Shown: positions 25,557 through 33,744 of the stretch, piece after piece
Layout of the letters: each line of letters begins with the position of its first letter
Position numbering within the stretch: the stretch's first letter is position 1
From: Frankiales bacterium
GTDB lineage: Bacteria; Actinomycetota; Actinomycetes; Mycobacteriales; SCTD01
Reading direction: 5' to 3'
DNA length: 64,000 nucleotides
Assembly (NCBI GenBank): GCA_025465465.1
Contig: JAODND010000035.1
Coordinates: forward strand, 58,284-122,283
The notes under the pieces: model-generated
What the model was told of the DNA's origin: nothing
Seen by the model: the letters and a program-made list of their open reading frames with translations, nothing else
Database searches by the model: none
Position numbers and translations under genes: made by a program

Positions 25557-25901
25557 TTATTGGGGACCGAACGTCTGCCTGACGGTCGACTCTCCGTCCC
25601 CGACAATGGCCCGGAAGCGCTTGGCCCACTCGATCGCCTCGGCCTTGTCGGGCACCTCGCACAGCGCCCAGCCCCCGGTGAGCTCCTTGGCCTCTGTGAA
25701 CGGCCCGTCGGTGACGGTGATCGTCCCGTTCTTGCTCGTCACCTTGGTGCTCATCGCGCTCGGCTCCAGGCCGCCAGTGGCCACCAGGACGCCGGCCGCC
25801 GTCGCGTCCGCCATGAACTTCCCCATCTCCGCCATCATCTCGGGGCTGGGCGGGGGCATCGGGACGGAGTCGTCGCCGAGCGTGTACATCAGGAACTGCA
25901 T
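25557..25901 (-). CDS. YCII/DGPF-domain protein, ECF42 partner
   Basis: 114 residues of the YCII-related (DGPF) family: begins MQFLMYTLGDD, has MMAEMGKFMADATAAGVLVATGGLEPS and the family signature ITVTDGPFTEAKELTGGWAL, then a helix EAIEWAKRF. These proteins are conserved partners of ECF42 sigma factors. Ribosome-binding site AAGGAG before the ATG at 25901. It lies about 120 bases downstream of the sigma gene on the same strand. Confidence 0.92.
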   Translation of the reverse strand: MQFLMYTLGDDSVPMPPPSPEMMAEMGKFMADATAAGVLVATGGLEPSAMSTKVTSKNGTITVTDGPFTEAKELTGGWALCEVPDKAEAIEWAKRFRAIVGDGESTVRQTFGPQ

Positions 25902-26022
25902 GGAATCTCCTTCGGTTGCCGCTCTGGAGCGGGCTGCGCGGGCGGGGTGGTTGTGGCCCCACCTGGGCGTCGCGTGGGCGGGTGCTGGATCGACACGATG
26001 ACAGGTGGTGTTTTTCCTGCGG

Positions 26023-27282
26023 TCACGCGCAGGTGGCGGCGCGATTCAGGAGCAGGGTGCGTTCGCTGTCGTTCTGGGTGATGGAGGCGGCCAGTTCGAA
26101 CGACTGACGGGCCTCCTCCCGTCGGCCGAGCCGCGACAGGAGATCGCCCCGCACACTCGGCAGCAGGTGGTAACGGGCCAGCGCCCCACGCGACGTGAGG
26201 GCATCCACGATCGTGAGGGCCGCCGCTGGGCCTTGAGCCATCCCGACGGCCACCGCCCGGTTCAGCTCCACCACGGGGGACGGTTCGAGGGCGACCAAGG
26301 AGTCGTAGAGGGAGACGATCCGGCCCCAGTCGGTGGCGTCGGCTGTCCTGGCGCGTGCGTGGCAGGCCGCGATCTCGGCCTGCAGCACGTATGGCCCTGG
26401 TTGGCCGGGAAGCGATCCGGCAAGGTCGAGCGCGTTCAGGCCACGTCTGATGAGCAGCTGATCCCAGTCCTCCCGGTTCTGGTCGAGCAGGAGGACGGGT
26501 TCGCCTGCCGGGCCACGTCGTGCGGAAGCGCGGGAGGCCTGGATCTCCATCAAGGCAACCAGACCGTGCACCTCGGGCTCGTCCGGGGCGAGCGCCGCGA
26601 GCATCCGGCCCAGTCGCAGCGCCTCGTCGCACAGGGCGGGGCGCATCCAGTCCTGGCCGGCCGTCGCGGAGTAGCCCTCGTTGAACACGAGGTAGAGCAC
26701 TCCGAGCACGGAGGCCAGGCGCTCCGCCCGCTCGTGCCGACCCGGAAGCTCGAAGGGCACCTTTGCTGCTCCCAGCGTGCGCTTCGCCCGCACGATCCGC
26801 TGCGCGATCGTCGCCTCGGTGGTCAGAAAGCCCCGAGCGATCTCGGGCGTCGTCAGTCCGCCGAGCAGACGCAGTGTCAAGGCGGTCTGGGCGTCGGTCG
26901 AGAGCAGCGGATGACAGCAGATGAACATCAGGCGGAGCCGGTCGTCCTCGATCGGGTCGTCAAGTGCCGCATCGAAGTCGGGCAGGAACGCCCCTTGGGT
27001 CGTCTCGAGGTCGCGGCGGAGGAGGGAGTGCTTGCGGTCGAGCCGCTCCCGGCGGCGGAAGTGATCAGCCGCGCGGCGCTTCGCGACGGTCATCAGCCAG
27101 GCACCCGGGTTGGTGGGCACGCCTTCCTCCGGCCACTGGGCCAAGGCGGCGACGAGGGCGTCTTGGGCGAAGTCCTCCGCCAGCCCGACGTCCCGGACGA
27201 GACGGGCCAGCGCGGCGATCAGCGTCGAGGACTCCATCCGCCAGACCGCCTCGATGCGGCGCTGGACATCAGGGGCCGTCAC
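26023..27282 (-). CDS. ECF42-group RNA polymerase sigma factor with C-terminal TPR-like extension
   Basis: About 419 residues. Sigma region 2 (residues about 8-80): VWRMESSTLIAALARLVRDVGLAEDFAQDALVAALAQW and WLMTVAKRRAADHFRRRERL (quoted in part). Region 4: RLLGGLTTPEIARGFLTTEATIAQRIVRAK. A helical extension of about 200 residues follows, with YNEGY-like LVFNEGYSAT and WxxIVxLYD repeats, characteristic of ECF42. That group has no classical anti-sigma factor and uses the extension plus DGPF proteins. The GTG at 27282 fits the family N-terminus; an ATG at 27348 overlaps the upstream DGPF stop. Confidence 0.9.
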   Translation of the reverse strand: MTAPDVQRRIEAVWRMESSTLIAALARLVRDVGLAEDFAQDALVAALAQWPEEGVPTNPGAWLMTVAKRRAADHFRRRERLDRKHSLLRRDLETTQGAFLPDFDAALDDPIEDDRLRLMFICCHPLLSTDAQTALTLRLLGGLTTPEIARGFLTTEATIAQRIVRAKRTLGAAKVPFELPGRHERAERLASVLGVLYLVFNEGYSATAGQDWMRPALCDEALRLGRMLAALAPDEPEVHGLVALMEIQASRASARRGPAGEPVLLLDQNREDWDQLLIRRGLNALDLAGSLPGQPGPYVLQAEIAACHARARTADATDWGRIVSLYDSLVALEPSPVVELNRAVAVGMAQGPAAALTIVDALTSRGALARYHLLPSVRGDLLSRLGRREEARQSFELAASITQNDSERTLLLNRAATCA

Positions 27283-27347
27283 AGGACCGATCAGAGCATG
27301 AGGCGCGAGGTGAGGCAAACAAGGGCGCAGGCACCCGACGTCGAGCA

Positions 27348-27704
27348 TCAGTCTGCGAGCCGGCGGACCTCGCAGGCAGCGACCGCACCCGGCCAGTGCG
27401 CCGCGTGCACCGCCATGAACCGGCGTGCCAGCTCGATCGCCTCGTCCCTCGACCGAAGCTGAAACATCGCGTAGCCCGCGACCACGAGCTGGCCTTCGGC
27501 GAACGGACCCTCGGCGACCGTCACCCTGCCGTCAGCCATCGTGACGAGCGCCCCGGACGTGCTCGGCAGCAAGCCACCCTGCTCGAGCAACGTGCCGTCC
27601 GTCGTCGCCCGGTGGCCCAGCTCGGCGATCGCGACGGTGAGCGATGGCGGAGGTGGGCCCATCGGGTCGTTCTCGGCTGTCTTGATCATCGTGAGAAACC
27701 GCAC
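27348..27704 (-). CDS. YCII/DGPF-domain protein, second ECF42 partner
   Basis: 118 residues: MRFLTMIKTAENDP at the start, then SLTVAIAELGHRATTDGTLLEQGGL, and VTVAEGPFAEGQLVVAGYAMF where the DGPF signature appears as EGPF. GTG start behind GAGGAG. It is immediately upstream of the sigma gene, so the order is DGPF, ECF42, DGPF on one strand. Having two different partners suggests paired inputs, or a paralogous duplication with divergence (the two share only the family core). Confidence 0.9.
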   Translation of the reverse strand: MRFLTMIKTAENDPMGPPPPSLTVAIAELGHRATTDGTLLEQGGLLPSTSGALVTMADGRVTVAEGPFAEGQLVVAGYAMFQLRSRDEAIELARRFMAVHAAHWPGAVAACEVRRLAD

Positions 27705-27781
27705 GCCGTCACGCTCCTCGTAGCCTGAGCCTCCGTGTCGAGCCTCAGTCCACCGTCGCCCGCGACGGTGCCGAATCGACG

Positions 27782-29944
27782 TCAGGGGCTGGTGAGGATG
27801 ACGAGTCGCTGGGTCGCTCGAGTCATCGCGACGTAGCGGTCCACCGCTCCTTCGATGCCGCTGCCGAACCCCTCCGGGTCGATGAGGACGACCAGGTCGA
27901 ACTCCAGGCCCTTCGACAGCTCGGGGGTCAGTGAGCTGACGCGCGACGTTGCCTGGAACGTGCCGCCCTCGATGTCGCCAGTGCTGATGACGCAGGCGAT
28001 CCCGTCAGCCTGCGCGGCGAGCCAGCTGTCGAGGATCGATTGCAGCTCCGAGGCACGTCCGTGGACGACGGCGTGGCCGCTGCTGCGGATGGAGGTCGGC
28101 ACGTTGGCGTCGGGGAGCGCGGTCCGGATGACCGGCTCGGCCTCCGCCATGACCTCTTCCGGTGTCCGGTAGTTGATGCTCAGGGAGGCCAGGCTGACCC
28201 GGTCGAGCCCGATCCGGTGGAGCCGCTCCTGCCACGACTCCGTGAACCCGTGCCGGGCCTGGGCACGGTCCCCGACGATCGTGAAGCTCCGGGACGGGCA
28301 CCGGAGCAGCAGCATCTGCCACTCCGCGTCGGTCAGCTCCTGAGCCTCGTCCACGACGACGTGCGCGAACGGGCCCGCGAGCAGGTCCGGGTCGGTGCTG
28401 GGCAGGGTCGTCTCGTCGACGAGGGAACCCTGCAGGTCCTCCCCGCGCAGCATCGACATCACCAGCATCTCGGAGTCGTCCGTGTCGATCAGGTTGTCGA
28501 CGACCGTGGCCATCTGCTCGCGTTCGGTGGCGACGTCGGCCTCCCGCCGACGACGCTGTCGGGCCACCTCAGGATCGCCGAGCCGCTGCCGTGCGGCGTC
28601 CAGCAGCGGGAGGTCCGAGACGGTCCAGGCCTGGACGTCGTGTCGCTGCAGCGTCTGAACCTCGTCCCGGCTGAGCCAGGGAGCGCACCTGCGCAGGTAG
28701 GCGGGCACCGACCAGAGGTCGCCGACGAGGTCGGCGGCCTCGATCAGGGGCCAGGCGCTGTTGAAGGTCCTGAGCAGGTCCTGGTTCTGCAGCAGCGACT
28801 TTCGCAGGAGCTGCTCGGAGGCGTCACCCTCGTGCTTGTCCATCAGGATCGTGAGGAGCTCCTCCCACACCTGGTCGCGCGCATCGTTGTGCGGCGTACC
28901 GGGCTCTGCGGCTTCGAACGCCTCCGCCCAGTCGGCGGCGCTCAGCCAGATGTCGGACCAGTGGGTCGTGACCGTCATCCCGTCGGTGGGCGGCACCTCA
29001 TAGAAGCGCACGGCCGCCTCGATCGAGGTCACGAGCTCCGCGGACGACTTCAGGTGGGCCACCTTCGGGTCGGACTCGATTGCTGCAGCCGCTCCCTCAG
29101 CAACGAGGTCCCGCAGGGTGCAGGTCTGCACGCCCTCCTCTCCGAGGCTCGGAAGGACGTCCGCGACGTAGGCCAGGTAGGGCTGGTGCGGACCGACGAA
29201 GAGCACGCCGCCCCGGTGGTGACCGAGGCGAGGGTCGGAGTAGAGCAGGTACGCGGAGCGGTGCAAGGCGACGACGGTCTTCCCCGTACCCGGACCGCCA
29301 TCGACGACCAGAGCCCCGCGGGAGCTCGCGCGGATGATGGCGTCCTGGTCGGCCTGGATGGTGCCGAGCACGTCCCGCATCCGTGGCGACCTGTCGCTCC
29401 CGAGGCTGGCGATGAAGGCCGACTGGTCGTCGAGGGCCGCGTGCCCCGCAAATCCGCCCGCAGCAAACACCTCGTCCCAGTAGTCGCTGATCCGGCCGCG
29501 GGTCCAGCGGTACCTGCGGCGGCTCGCCAGTCCCATCGGGTTGGCGTGGGTCGCTCCGAAGAACGGCTCAGCAGCGGGGGAGCGCCAGTCGAGCAGCAGC
29601 TGACGACCATCACCGTCGGTGAGGCCAAGCCGTCCGATGTAGACGGGCTCGAGGTTGTCGGCGCTGACGATGTGTCCGAGGCACAGGTCGAGACCGAAGC
29701 GGCGCAGGGTGCGCAGGCGAGCGGTCAGCCGGTGGATCTCCAAGTCGCGGTCCATCGCCTCTTGCCCGATACCGCCGGGCGCCAGCCGCTCGGCATCGAT
29801 GCGAGCGGTCAGGTCGGCGATCGACTGCTCGAGGCTGTCCGCGATGGCGGCGAAGTGCAGCTCGTCGCCGGCGATCAGAGCCGGGTTGGCCTTGGCAGAG
29901 AGGCGATCCGGCAGGTCGAACGCGCTGGTCGTGCGTGGGCTCAC
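27782..29944 (-). CDS. HelD/HelR-like superfamily 1 helicase of RNA polymerase
   Basis: 720 residues, UvrD-like SF1 ATPase: Walker A GGPGTGKT near 215, Walker B VVVDEAQELTD near 530, motif IV-VI blocks INYRTPEEVMAE, ELSKGLEFDLVVLIDP, YVAMTRATQRLVI. The N-terminal segment with paired helices (ADLTARIDAERLAPGGIGQEAM) and the LLLDWRSPAAEPFF motif identify the HelD branch, which pries RNA polymerase open and recycles it; actinobacterial HelR gives rifamycin tolerance. GTG start. No rifamycin-associated element was found upstream. Confidence 0.9.
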   Translation of the reverse strand: MSPRTTSAFDLPDRLSAKANPALIAGDELHFAAIADSLEQSIADLTARIDAERLAPGGIGQEAMDRDLEIHRLTARLRTLRRFGLDLCLGHIVSADNLEPVYIGRLGLTDGDGRQLLLDWRSPAAEPFFGATHANPMGLASRRRYRWTRGRISDYWDEVFAAGGFAGHAALDDQSAFIASLGSDRSPRMRDVLGTIQADQDAIIRASSRGALVVDGGPGTGKTVVALHRSAYLLYSDPRLGHHRGGVLFVGPHQPYLAYVADVLPSLGEEGVQTCTLRDLVAEGAAAAIESDPKVAHLKSSAELVTSIEAAVRFYEVPPTDGMTVTTHWSDIWLSAADWAEAFEAAEPGTPHNDARDQVWEELLTILMDKHEGDASEQLLRKSLLQNQDLLRTFNSAWPLIEAADLVGDLWSVPAYLRRCAPWLSRDEVQTLQRHDVQAWTVSDLPLLDAARQRLGDPEVARQRRRREADVATEREQMATVVDNLIDTDDSEMLVMSMLRGEDLQGSLVDETTLPSTDPDLLAGPFAHVVVDEAQELTDAEWQMLLLRCPSRSFTIVGDRAQARHGFTESWQERLHRIGLDRVSLASLSINYRTPEEVMAEAEPVIRTALPDANVPTSIRSSGHAVVHGRASELQSILDSWLAAQADGIACVISTGDIEGGTFQATSRVSSLTPELSKGLEFDLVVLIDPEGFGSGIEGAVDRYVAMTRATQRLVILTSP

Positions 29945-29979
29945 GTCTTCAGCTCCGATCTGAGACGCGTGACCTTAGA

Positions 29980-29992
29980 TCGAAATTTTCGA
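29980..29992. promoter_or_regulatory. AT-rich palindrome before the helicase gene
   Basis: TCGAAA-T-TTTCGA is a perfect inverted repeat 36 bases upstream of the helicase start, in unusually AT-rich sequence for this window. It could be an operator. It does not match the actinobacterial LexA box (GAAC-N4-GTTC). Confidence 0.3.
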
Positions 29993-30062
29993 GCTCACGA
30001 AGGTGGCGGGAACGTGCGACAATGAGGAAGGGCCGAGGGGATGACTCGTGGAACCCGGGGAG

Positions 30063-31043
30063 TCACACCGGTCCGCGGAGGGTGAACTCGATCCCCCCGC
30101 CGCCGCCCATGTGGATGACGGTGCACTTGGTGTCGGGTTCGTCGACCTGCCGGATGTAGACAAGGTCCTTGAATTCCTGCTTGAGGCTGGAGCGGGCAAC
30201 AGCTGACTGCACCTCGGCGAGGGCCTTCGCGCGCGACCAGCACTCCGTGAGCGAGACACGCAGCGGCTTTGCGATCTGCTCCAGCACGGCCGGGTAGTCG
30301 TAGCCGCCATCGGTCGCGACGACCCACACGTAGTGGTGACGGGGAGACGCGGCGAAGCCCCAGCATTGCGGCTTGGCGAGATCGGTGCGGCCGTCGTCGA
30401 CGTGGATCGGCCAGCCGGCGATGCCGACGCGGTCGACGACCCGGGTGGCGTCGTTGATGGCCTCCTGCCGGGTGCGGCAGTGGTCGGGACCCAGCCCGAT
30501 CTGGTCACCCAGTGCCTCGTCGAGTTCGATTGCCTCGGTGGACTGGGTAGCGCCAGCAGCCAGCACAACCGCATCGCTCGGGAGTGGGTCGGCCTTCGGC
30601 TGCACGATGACGCTGCCGAACTTGTCCTGGTACGCCACGAGTGCAGGGGGCTCAGAGTGCAAGGAGTAGCGCCAGAAGCGAGTGCAGTTGTCGATCGGAT
30701 CGCCGGTGGGTCCGTCCGTGTCGCTACGGCCGCTGTTGTGGTCGCCAGGGGGTAGGTCGCACAGCGTCTGGACCGTCTGGTCCACGGGGCCTCGGGTCGG
30801 TGTTGGCTCAGGGCTCTGGGTGGGCTGCGGCGTGGCGGACTGGTTGCCGTACAGCACCGTGCGGCTCGAACCGTTGCCCGCGAGCAGGGACACCAGGACG
30901 GCCACGACGGTGACCGCGGGCAGGGTCAGAGCGAGCTGCCGCCGGCGACGGATGCGGGTGGCCTGACGACGTACGCGGGTCAGTCCGTCGGGAGGCACGG
31001 GGAGGTCGAACGCCGGATCCCCTAGGGCGGTCTCGAGGTCCAT
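30063..31043 (-). CDS. Anchored extracytoplasmic partner of ECF sigma factor (module 1)
   Basis: 326 residues. Cytoplasmic N-terminus (about 1-37) with a basic TRVRRQATRIRRRRQ stretch, one membrane helix (LALTLPAVTVVAVLVSLLAG), a Pro/Thr linker with TQSPEPTPT, then a Cys-containing extracellular domain of unknown fold that ends in a Gly-rich strand. No zinc-binding anti-sigma motif (HxxxCxxC) is present. The start ATG shares its A with the sigma stop (TGATG), so the two are co-translated. It probably modulates the sigma factor across the membrane. Confidence 0.8.
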   Translation of the reverse strand: MDLETALGDPAFDLPVPPDGLTRVRRQATRIRRRRQLALTLPAVTVVAVLVSLLAGNGSSRTVLYGNQSATPQPTQSPEPTPTRGPVDQTVQTLCDLPPGDHNSGRSDTDGPTGDPIDNCTRFWRYSLHSEPPALVAYQDKFGSVIVQPKADPLPSDAVVLAAGATQSTEAIELDEALGDQIGLGPDHCRTRQEAINDATRVVDRVGIAGWPIHVDDGRTDLAKPQCWGFAASPRHHYVWVVATDGGYDYPAVLEQIAKPLRVSLTECWSRAKALAEVQSAVARSSLKQEFKDLVYIRQVDEPDTKCTVIHMGGGGGIEFTLRGPV

Positions 31044-31537
31044 CAGCAGTGCTCCTTCGAGGTGAGCGTGGGGTGGGCGCGCAGCCGTTCGAGGGCGCGC
31101 GAGGCGGTGCTCTTGACGGTGCCGACGGAGCAGCCCAGCAGGTCGGCGCACTCTGTCTCGGTGAGCTGCAGGTAGTAGCGCAGGACAACGATCGTCCGCA
31201 TCCGCGGCGGTAGGTCCTGCAGGGCGCGCAAGAGGGCGTCGCGGTCGTCGATCTGCCCGTGGCTGTCACCGAGCGCGCTCCGGTCGATGAGGGTCGCGGT
31301 GCTGCGCTCGCGCCACGGCTGCCGACGCCACCAGTCGGTGTGCGTCGTGACCATGGTGCGACGGACATACGCGTCGGGGCTGGTGTGCACGCGTCGCCAC
31401 GCGACCTGGGTCTTGGCCAGCGCGGTCTGCACGAGGTCCTGCGCGGTGTCGCGGTCACCGGTGAGCAGGTACGCGGCGTGGAGCAGGCCACCGTAGCGGC
31501 CTGTGGCCCAGGCCTCGAACTCCTCCGCGGGGGTCAC
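31043..31537 (-). CDS. ECF sigma factor, SigE-like family (module 1)
   Basis: 164 residues. Region 2: EFEAWATGRYGGLLHAAYLLTGD and AQDLVQTALAKTQVAWRRV; region 4: LPPRMRTIVVLRYYLQLTETECADLLGCSVGTVKSTASRALERL (quoted in parts). GTG start behind AGGGAG. Upstream on its own strand lie two TCAACCT segments 11 bases apart, a possible -35-like repeat of an autoregulated promoter. Co-translated with the anchored partner downstream. Confidence 0.92.
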   Translation of the reverse strand: MTPAEEFEAWATGRYGGLLHAAYLLTGDRDTAQDLVQTALAKTQVAWRRVHTSPDAYVRRTMVTTHTDWWRRQPWRERSTATLIDRSALGDSHGQIDDRDALLRALQDLPPRMRTIVVLRYYLQLTETECADLLGCSVGTVKSTASRALERLRAHPTLTSKEHC

Positions 31538-31716
31538 GGCGCTCCCTTCCTTCGGGACTGAGACGGCAAGGTGCCCGAAAAGGTTGAGTGCAGGTTGAGC
31601 CGACGAGGGTCGACCCGTCCGAGCCTGCCTCGACGGGCTATTTCATCGGCTCACTGCATTTGCGCTGAGGCAGGGCCCACCGATGCGGCGACAAGGTCAG
31701 CACGTAACGGCTGCTG

Positions 31717-31799
31717 CTCGCTGTTGATCGACGGAGAGTTGAGGCAGTCTCGAAGGCCTCGGAAGTGCGCAACGCCTCCGTCGATCAAGGCGACTTGCG
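31717..31799 (+). repeat. 83-bp structured repeat, copy 1
   Basis: 79 of 83 positions match copy 2 at 39654-39736, same orientation. Outer arms TTGATCGACGGAG (31724-31736) and CTCCGTCGATCAA (31776-31788) are perfect inverted repeats, enclosing an inner segment with GAGGC/GCCTC and GTTG/CAAC pairings. The folded unit spans 65 nt. No coding function is apparent. Confidence 0.85.
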
Positions 31800-31808
31800 G
31801 CCTGCCGA

Positions 31809-31819
31809 ACAGCGAAGAG
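31809..31819 (+). repeat. Junction motif ACAGCGAAGAG
   Basis: The first of three exact copies (also 32377-32387 and 38375-38385), each in an intergenic junction just 3' of a minus-strand gene. This one lies eight bases past the stop of the PH-domain-like membrane protein. Confidence 0.5.
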
Positions 31820-31826
31820 CGCCGCT

Positions 31827-32297
31827 TCAGAGCGGATTGCCGGACCGGTCGAAGGCACTCACAGGTACCTCAATCAGGTGGGCGAGGCGCGCCGCGACGA
31901 CGCGACCAACCGTCCAGCTGTACAGCAATCCCCAGGCCGTGACGTTGCCATGCGACATCGTCACGAGGGTCACGCAGGTGACGCTCTTCGCCGAAGATCC
32001 GCGCAGCCACAGGCCGTCGTAGGGCTTGAGTTCCACTTCCAGGATGTCCGCGGTGGGTAGGCGTCTGTTGCGGAGCCAGTTGTGGACGCGGACTTCACCG
32101 TTGGTGACGGTGACACCCACTGCGAAGCAACGCCAGAGCGCGACGATGAGCCCCGCGATCAGAAACCAAAACCACACCGGGGACTCCTTGGCGCTGTTTG
32201 GCTTCCCGTGCCCGTGGATCGCAGCGGCCAACAGCACCAAGAGGCCGACAGCGCACGTTGCTTGGTAGGTGCGCGAGTGGAGACGTACTGGTGGCAC
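31827..32297 (-). CDS. Two-helix membrane protein with PH-like domain
   Basis: 156 residues. Two hydrophobic helices near residues 13-32 (ATCAVGLLVLLAAAIHGHG) and 42-62 (WFWFLIAGLIVALWRCFAVG), then a cytoplasmic beta-rich region: GVTVTNGEVRVHNWLRNRRLPTADI, which has the pattern of bacterial PH domains that report membrane or lipid state. No linked partner was recognised. Codon use is less GC-biased than in the housekeeping genes of the window, in keeping with an acquired island. Confidence 0.7.
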   Translation of the reverse strand: MPPVRLHSRTYQATCAVGLLVLLAAAIHGHGKPNSAKESPVWFWFLIAGLIVALWRCFAVGVTVTNGEVRVHNWLRNRRLPTADILEVELKPYDGLWLRGSSAKSVTCVTLVTMSHGNVTAWGLLYSWTVGRVVAARLAHLIEVPVSAFDRSGNPL

Positions 32298-32376
32298 GCG
32301 CAGAGCCTACGGGCGATTCGGCCACGTCAGCGCAGATGCAAGGGGCAGAAGGTAGTGCGGCCATGACATGGCGCCA

Positions 32377-32387
32377 ACAGCGAAGAG
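32377..32387 (+). repeat. Junction motif ACAGCGAAGAG inside a hairpin
   Basis: An exact copy of the motif. Together with the segment next to it (CCTCTTCGC at about 32417-32425), it forms a 9-bp inverted repeat, GCGAAGAGG against CCTCTTCGC, enclosing about 32 bases just 3' of the gene at 32433. It may act as a terminator or a recombination site. Confidence 0.5.
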
Positions 32388-32432
32388 GGCCGGATCCTCA
32401 CGGTTGGGTGCGGCACCTCTTCGCGACTAACG

Positions 32433-32783
32433 TCAAGCGTTCTCGGGGTCCAGCGAGCCGGTCTCGATCGCGACGGCCAGTTCCCGCATCGTGGCGTCAG
32501 CTTGCCGCTTCGGAACGTCGCGGTGAAGCAAGATGTAGGCCGTCGGGTTCTCGGAGCGGTGACCGCCCGTTTGTCTCACGACGACGCGCCACTGCCGCTT
32601 GTAGACGAGCAGGTTCACGAGGAAGGACACCATCCCGAGGACGCCGATGATCGCCGTGACCCAGGACGCAGGTCCGGTCTCGGACTGCCAAATCAGTAGA
32701 TCACCTCGGGGCGAGGCGGCGACCTCGTAGTAGATGCCCGAGGGGGCCATGGCGGGACGGGACATCGCGTAGGACACGAGCAA
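32433..32783 (-). CDS. Small membrane protein of unknown function
   Basis: 116 residues with one clear membrane helix in the middle (ASWVTAIIGVLGMVSFLVNLLV, about 39-61) and a C-terminal hydrophilic part starting KRQWRVVVRQTGG, ending in a helix with MRELAVAIETG. No family was recognised. A CTCGCCGGCAGTG repeat lies about 17 bases 5' of its start. Confidence 0.6.
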   Translation of the reverse strand: MLVSYAMSRPAMAPSGIYYEVAASPRGDLLIWQSETGPASWVTAIIGVLGMVSFLVNLLVYKRQWRVVVRQTGGHRSENPTAYILLHRDVPKRQADATMRELAVAIETGSLDPENA

Positions 32784-32799
32784 AGTGTCTAGCGCAAGT

Positions 32800-32812
32800 C
32801 TCGCCGGCAGTG
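32800..32812 (+). repeat. Junction motif CTCGCCGGYAGTG, copy 1
   Basis: CTCGCCGGCAGTG; copies 2 and 3 are at 33205-33217 and 33475-33487. All three lie between consecutive minus-strand small membrane-protein genes. Confidence 0.55.
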
Positions 32813-32875
32813 TGTAGGGCCGAGTCTCAAGCTCTGGGCGGGCTCACTGTTCACCGGCGAACCTGGCGGGTCGTC

Positions 32876-33145
32876 TCACCAGAAGCTGAACCAGCGACCC
32901 ACGAAGCCAAGGCCGAGTCGAGCGGCCAGAGGCAAGACATCTGAGCCCCGATGCCCCTTCGTGACGGCAGTGATGCCGAACACGACAATGAGCGCTAGGT
33001 AGATCGCCAGGACGATGAACGCCGCTGCCGGTCCCGCAACCAGATACAGGAAGCCGGTGCCGACGACCAGCAGGAGTGCGCCAAGGCCGACATCGACCCG
33101 GTCAACCGCCAGCACGGAGTCCCCGGGTGGCCACGTGGATGTCAC
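32876..33145 (-). CDS. Small two-helix membrane protein
   Basis: 89 residues from the preferred GTG at 33145. Two adjacent membrane helices (LGALLLVVGTGFLYLVAGPA and FIVLAIYLALIVVFGITAV) followed by a short basic loop and an amphipathic end finishing GRWFSFW. It resembles many uncharacterised actinobacterial membrane peptides. No ribosome-binding site is evident, and a GTG/ATG up to 33193 is an alternative start. Confidence 0.55.
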   Translation of the reverse strand: MTSTWPPGDSVLAVDRVDVGLGALLLVVGTGFLYLVAGPAAAFIVLAIYLALIVVFGITAVTKGHRGSDVLPLAARLGLGFVGRWFSFW

Positions 33146-33197
33146 GCGAGTGACGGTAGCGGCGACTACGCGAGCGCAGTCATCAGACCGCAAAGAG

Positions 33198-33217
33198 GCC
33201 GGCTCTCGCCGGTAGTG
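33198..33217 (+). repeat. Junction motif GCCGGCTCTCGCCGGTAGTG
   Basis: Includes CTCGCCGGTAGTG (33205-33217). On the minus strand, CCGGC-GAGA-GCCGG forms a short hairpin with a GNRA tetraloop, just 3' of the 71-residue membrane gene. GCCGGCTCTCGC recurs at 41108-41119. Confidence 0.55.
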
Positions 33218-33238
33218 GGGGGACCTGGCTCCGCGCCG

Positions 33239-33454
33239 CTACTCCAGACGCTCAGCCCGCAGCTTGCCGGCCCTCATCGCGAGCCAGACGAGCCAGCACA
33301 AGGGTCCAGTCGCCAGGGCGAGCAACACGGCCCAGAACATGCTGCCCTCACGACGGCGAACGATGAAGCCGACGTAGACAACGGCGTTTACGACGACCAG
33401 ACCCGACCAGATCGTTCCCGCGTCCACGCCTGGGACGGTAACGCGCGAGCTCAA
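33239..33454 (-). CDS. Small membrane protein (71 residues)
   Basis: Two predicted membrane helices: IWSGLVVVNAVVYVGFIV (about 15-32) and MFWAVLLALATGPLCWLVWLA (about 39-59), with a basic loop RRREG and a charged tail RAGKLRAERLE. The composition resembles phospholipase_D-nuclease N-terminal (PLDc_N) type membrane peptides, but this is a weak resemblance. It lies between two junction repeats. Confidence 0.55.
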   Translation of the reverse strand: MSSRVTVPGVDAGTIWSGLVVVNAVVYVGFIVRRREGSMFWAVLLALATGPLCWLVWLAMRAGKLRAERLE

Positions 33455-33461
33455 GCGCGAA

Positions 33462-33487
33462 GAAGTAGCCAGCTCTCGCCGGCAGTG
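33462..33487 (+). repeat. Junction motif GAAGTAGCC-AGCTCTC-GCCGGCAGTG
   Basis: Joins the two halves of the repeat family: GAAGTAGCCAGCTCTC (one mismatch from 36829-36844) and CTCGCCGGCAGTG. On the minus strand, GCCGGC-GAGA-GCTGGC folds as a 6-bp hairpin with one G-U pair and a GNRA tetraloop. Confidence 0.55.
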
Positions 33488-33579
33488 ACGGTAACAAGTC
33501 TCCTCAGGTCGTCAACAGCAGTTCTTGTCGTGGGAGGAGCGTGTAGATCTCGCGGGCGACGTGGCGCTCGCCCAGAAGA

Positions 33580-33744
33580 CTATGAGTTGCCGTCTCGCCT
33601 CTCACGCGCCCGCCGGCCGGCCCTCGACATGCTGCGGACGTAGAGCAGCCCGCAGACAATGGCGAAGATCGCTACCGCGATCAGGATGAGCGTCTGACCG
33701 GGTCCGTTGTAGTGGTAGACCTTGGCCAGTGTGTGTCCGCTCAT
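33580..33744 (-). CDS. 54-residue single-helix membrane peptide
   Basis: Begins MSGHTLAKVYHYNGPGQTLI and has one membrane helix (TLILIAVAIFAIVCGLLYV, about 18-36) and a strongly basic tail RAGRRARERRDGNS. Its ATG overlaps the stop of the 66-residue gene upstream (ATGA), which is good support for a real, coupled pair despite the small size. Confidence 0.55.
   Translation of the reverse strand: MSGHTLAKVYHYNGPGQTLILIAVAIFAIVCGLLYVRSMSRAGRRARERRDGNS

Larger units (their letters stand above)
31538..31826. other. Gene-free stretch with promoter region and repeat copy 1
   Basis: Holds the promoter side of the module 1 sigma gene, the 83-bp structured repeat at 31717-31799, and one ACAGCGAAGAG motif. 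The open frames across it read through the repeat and are not credible genes. Confidence 0.7.
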
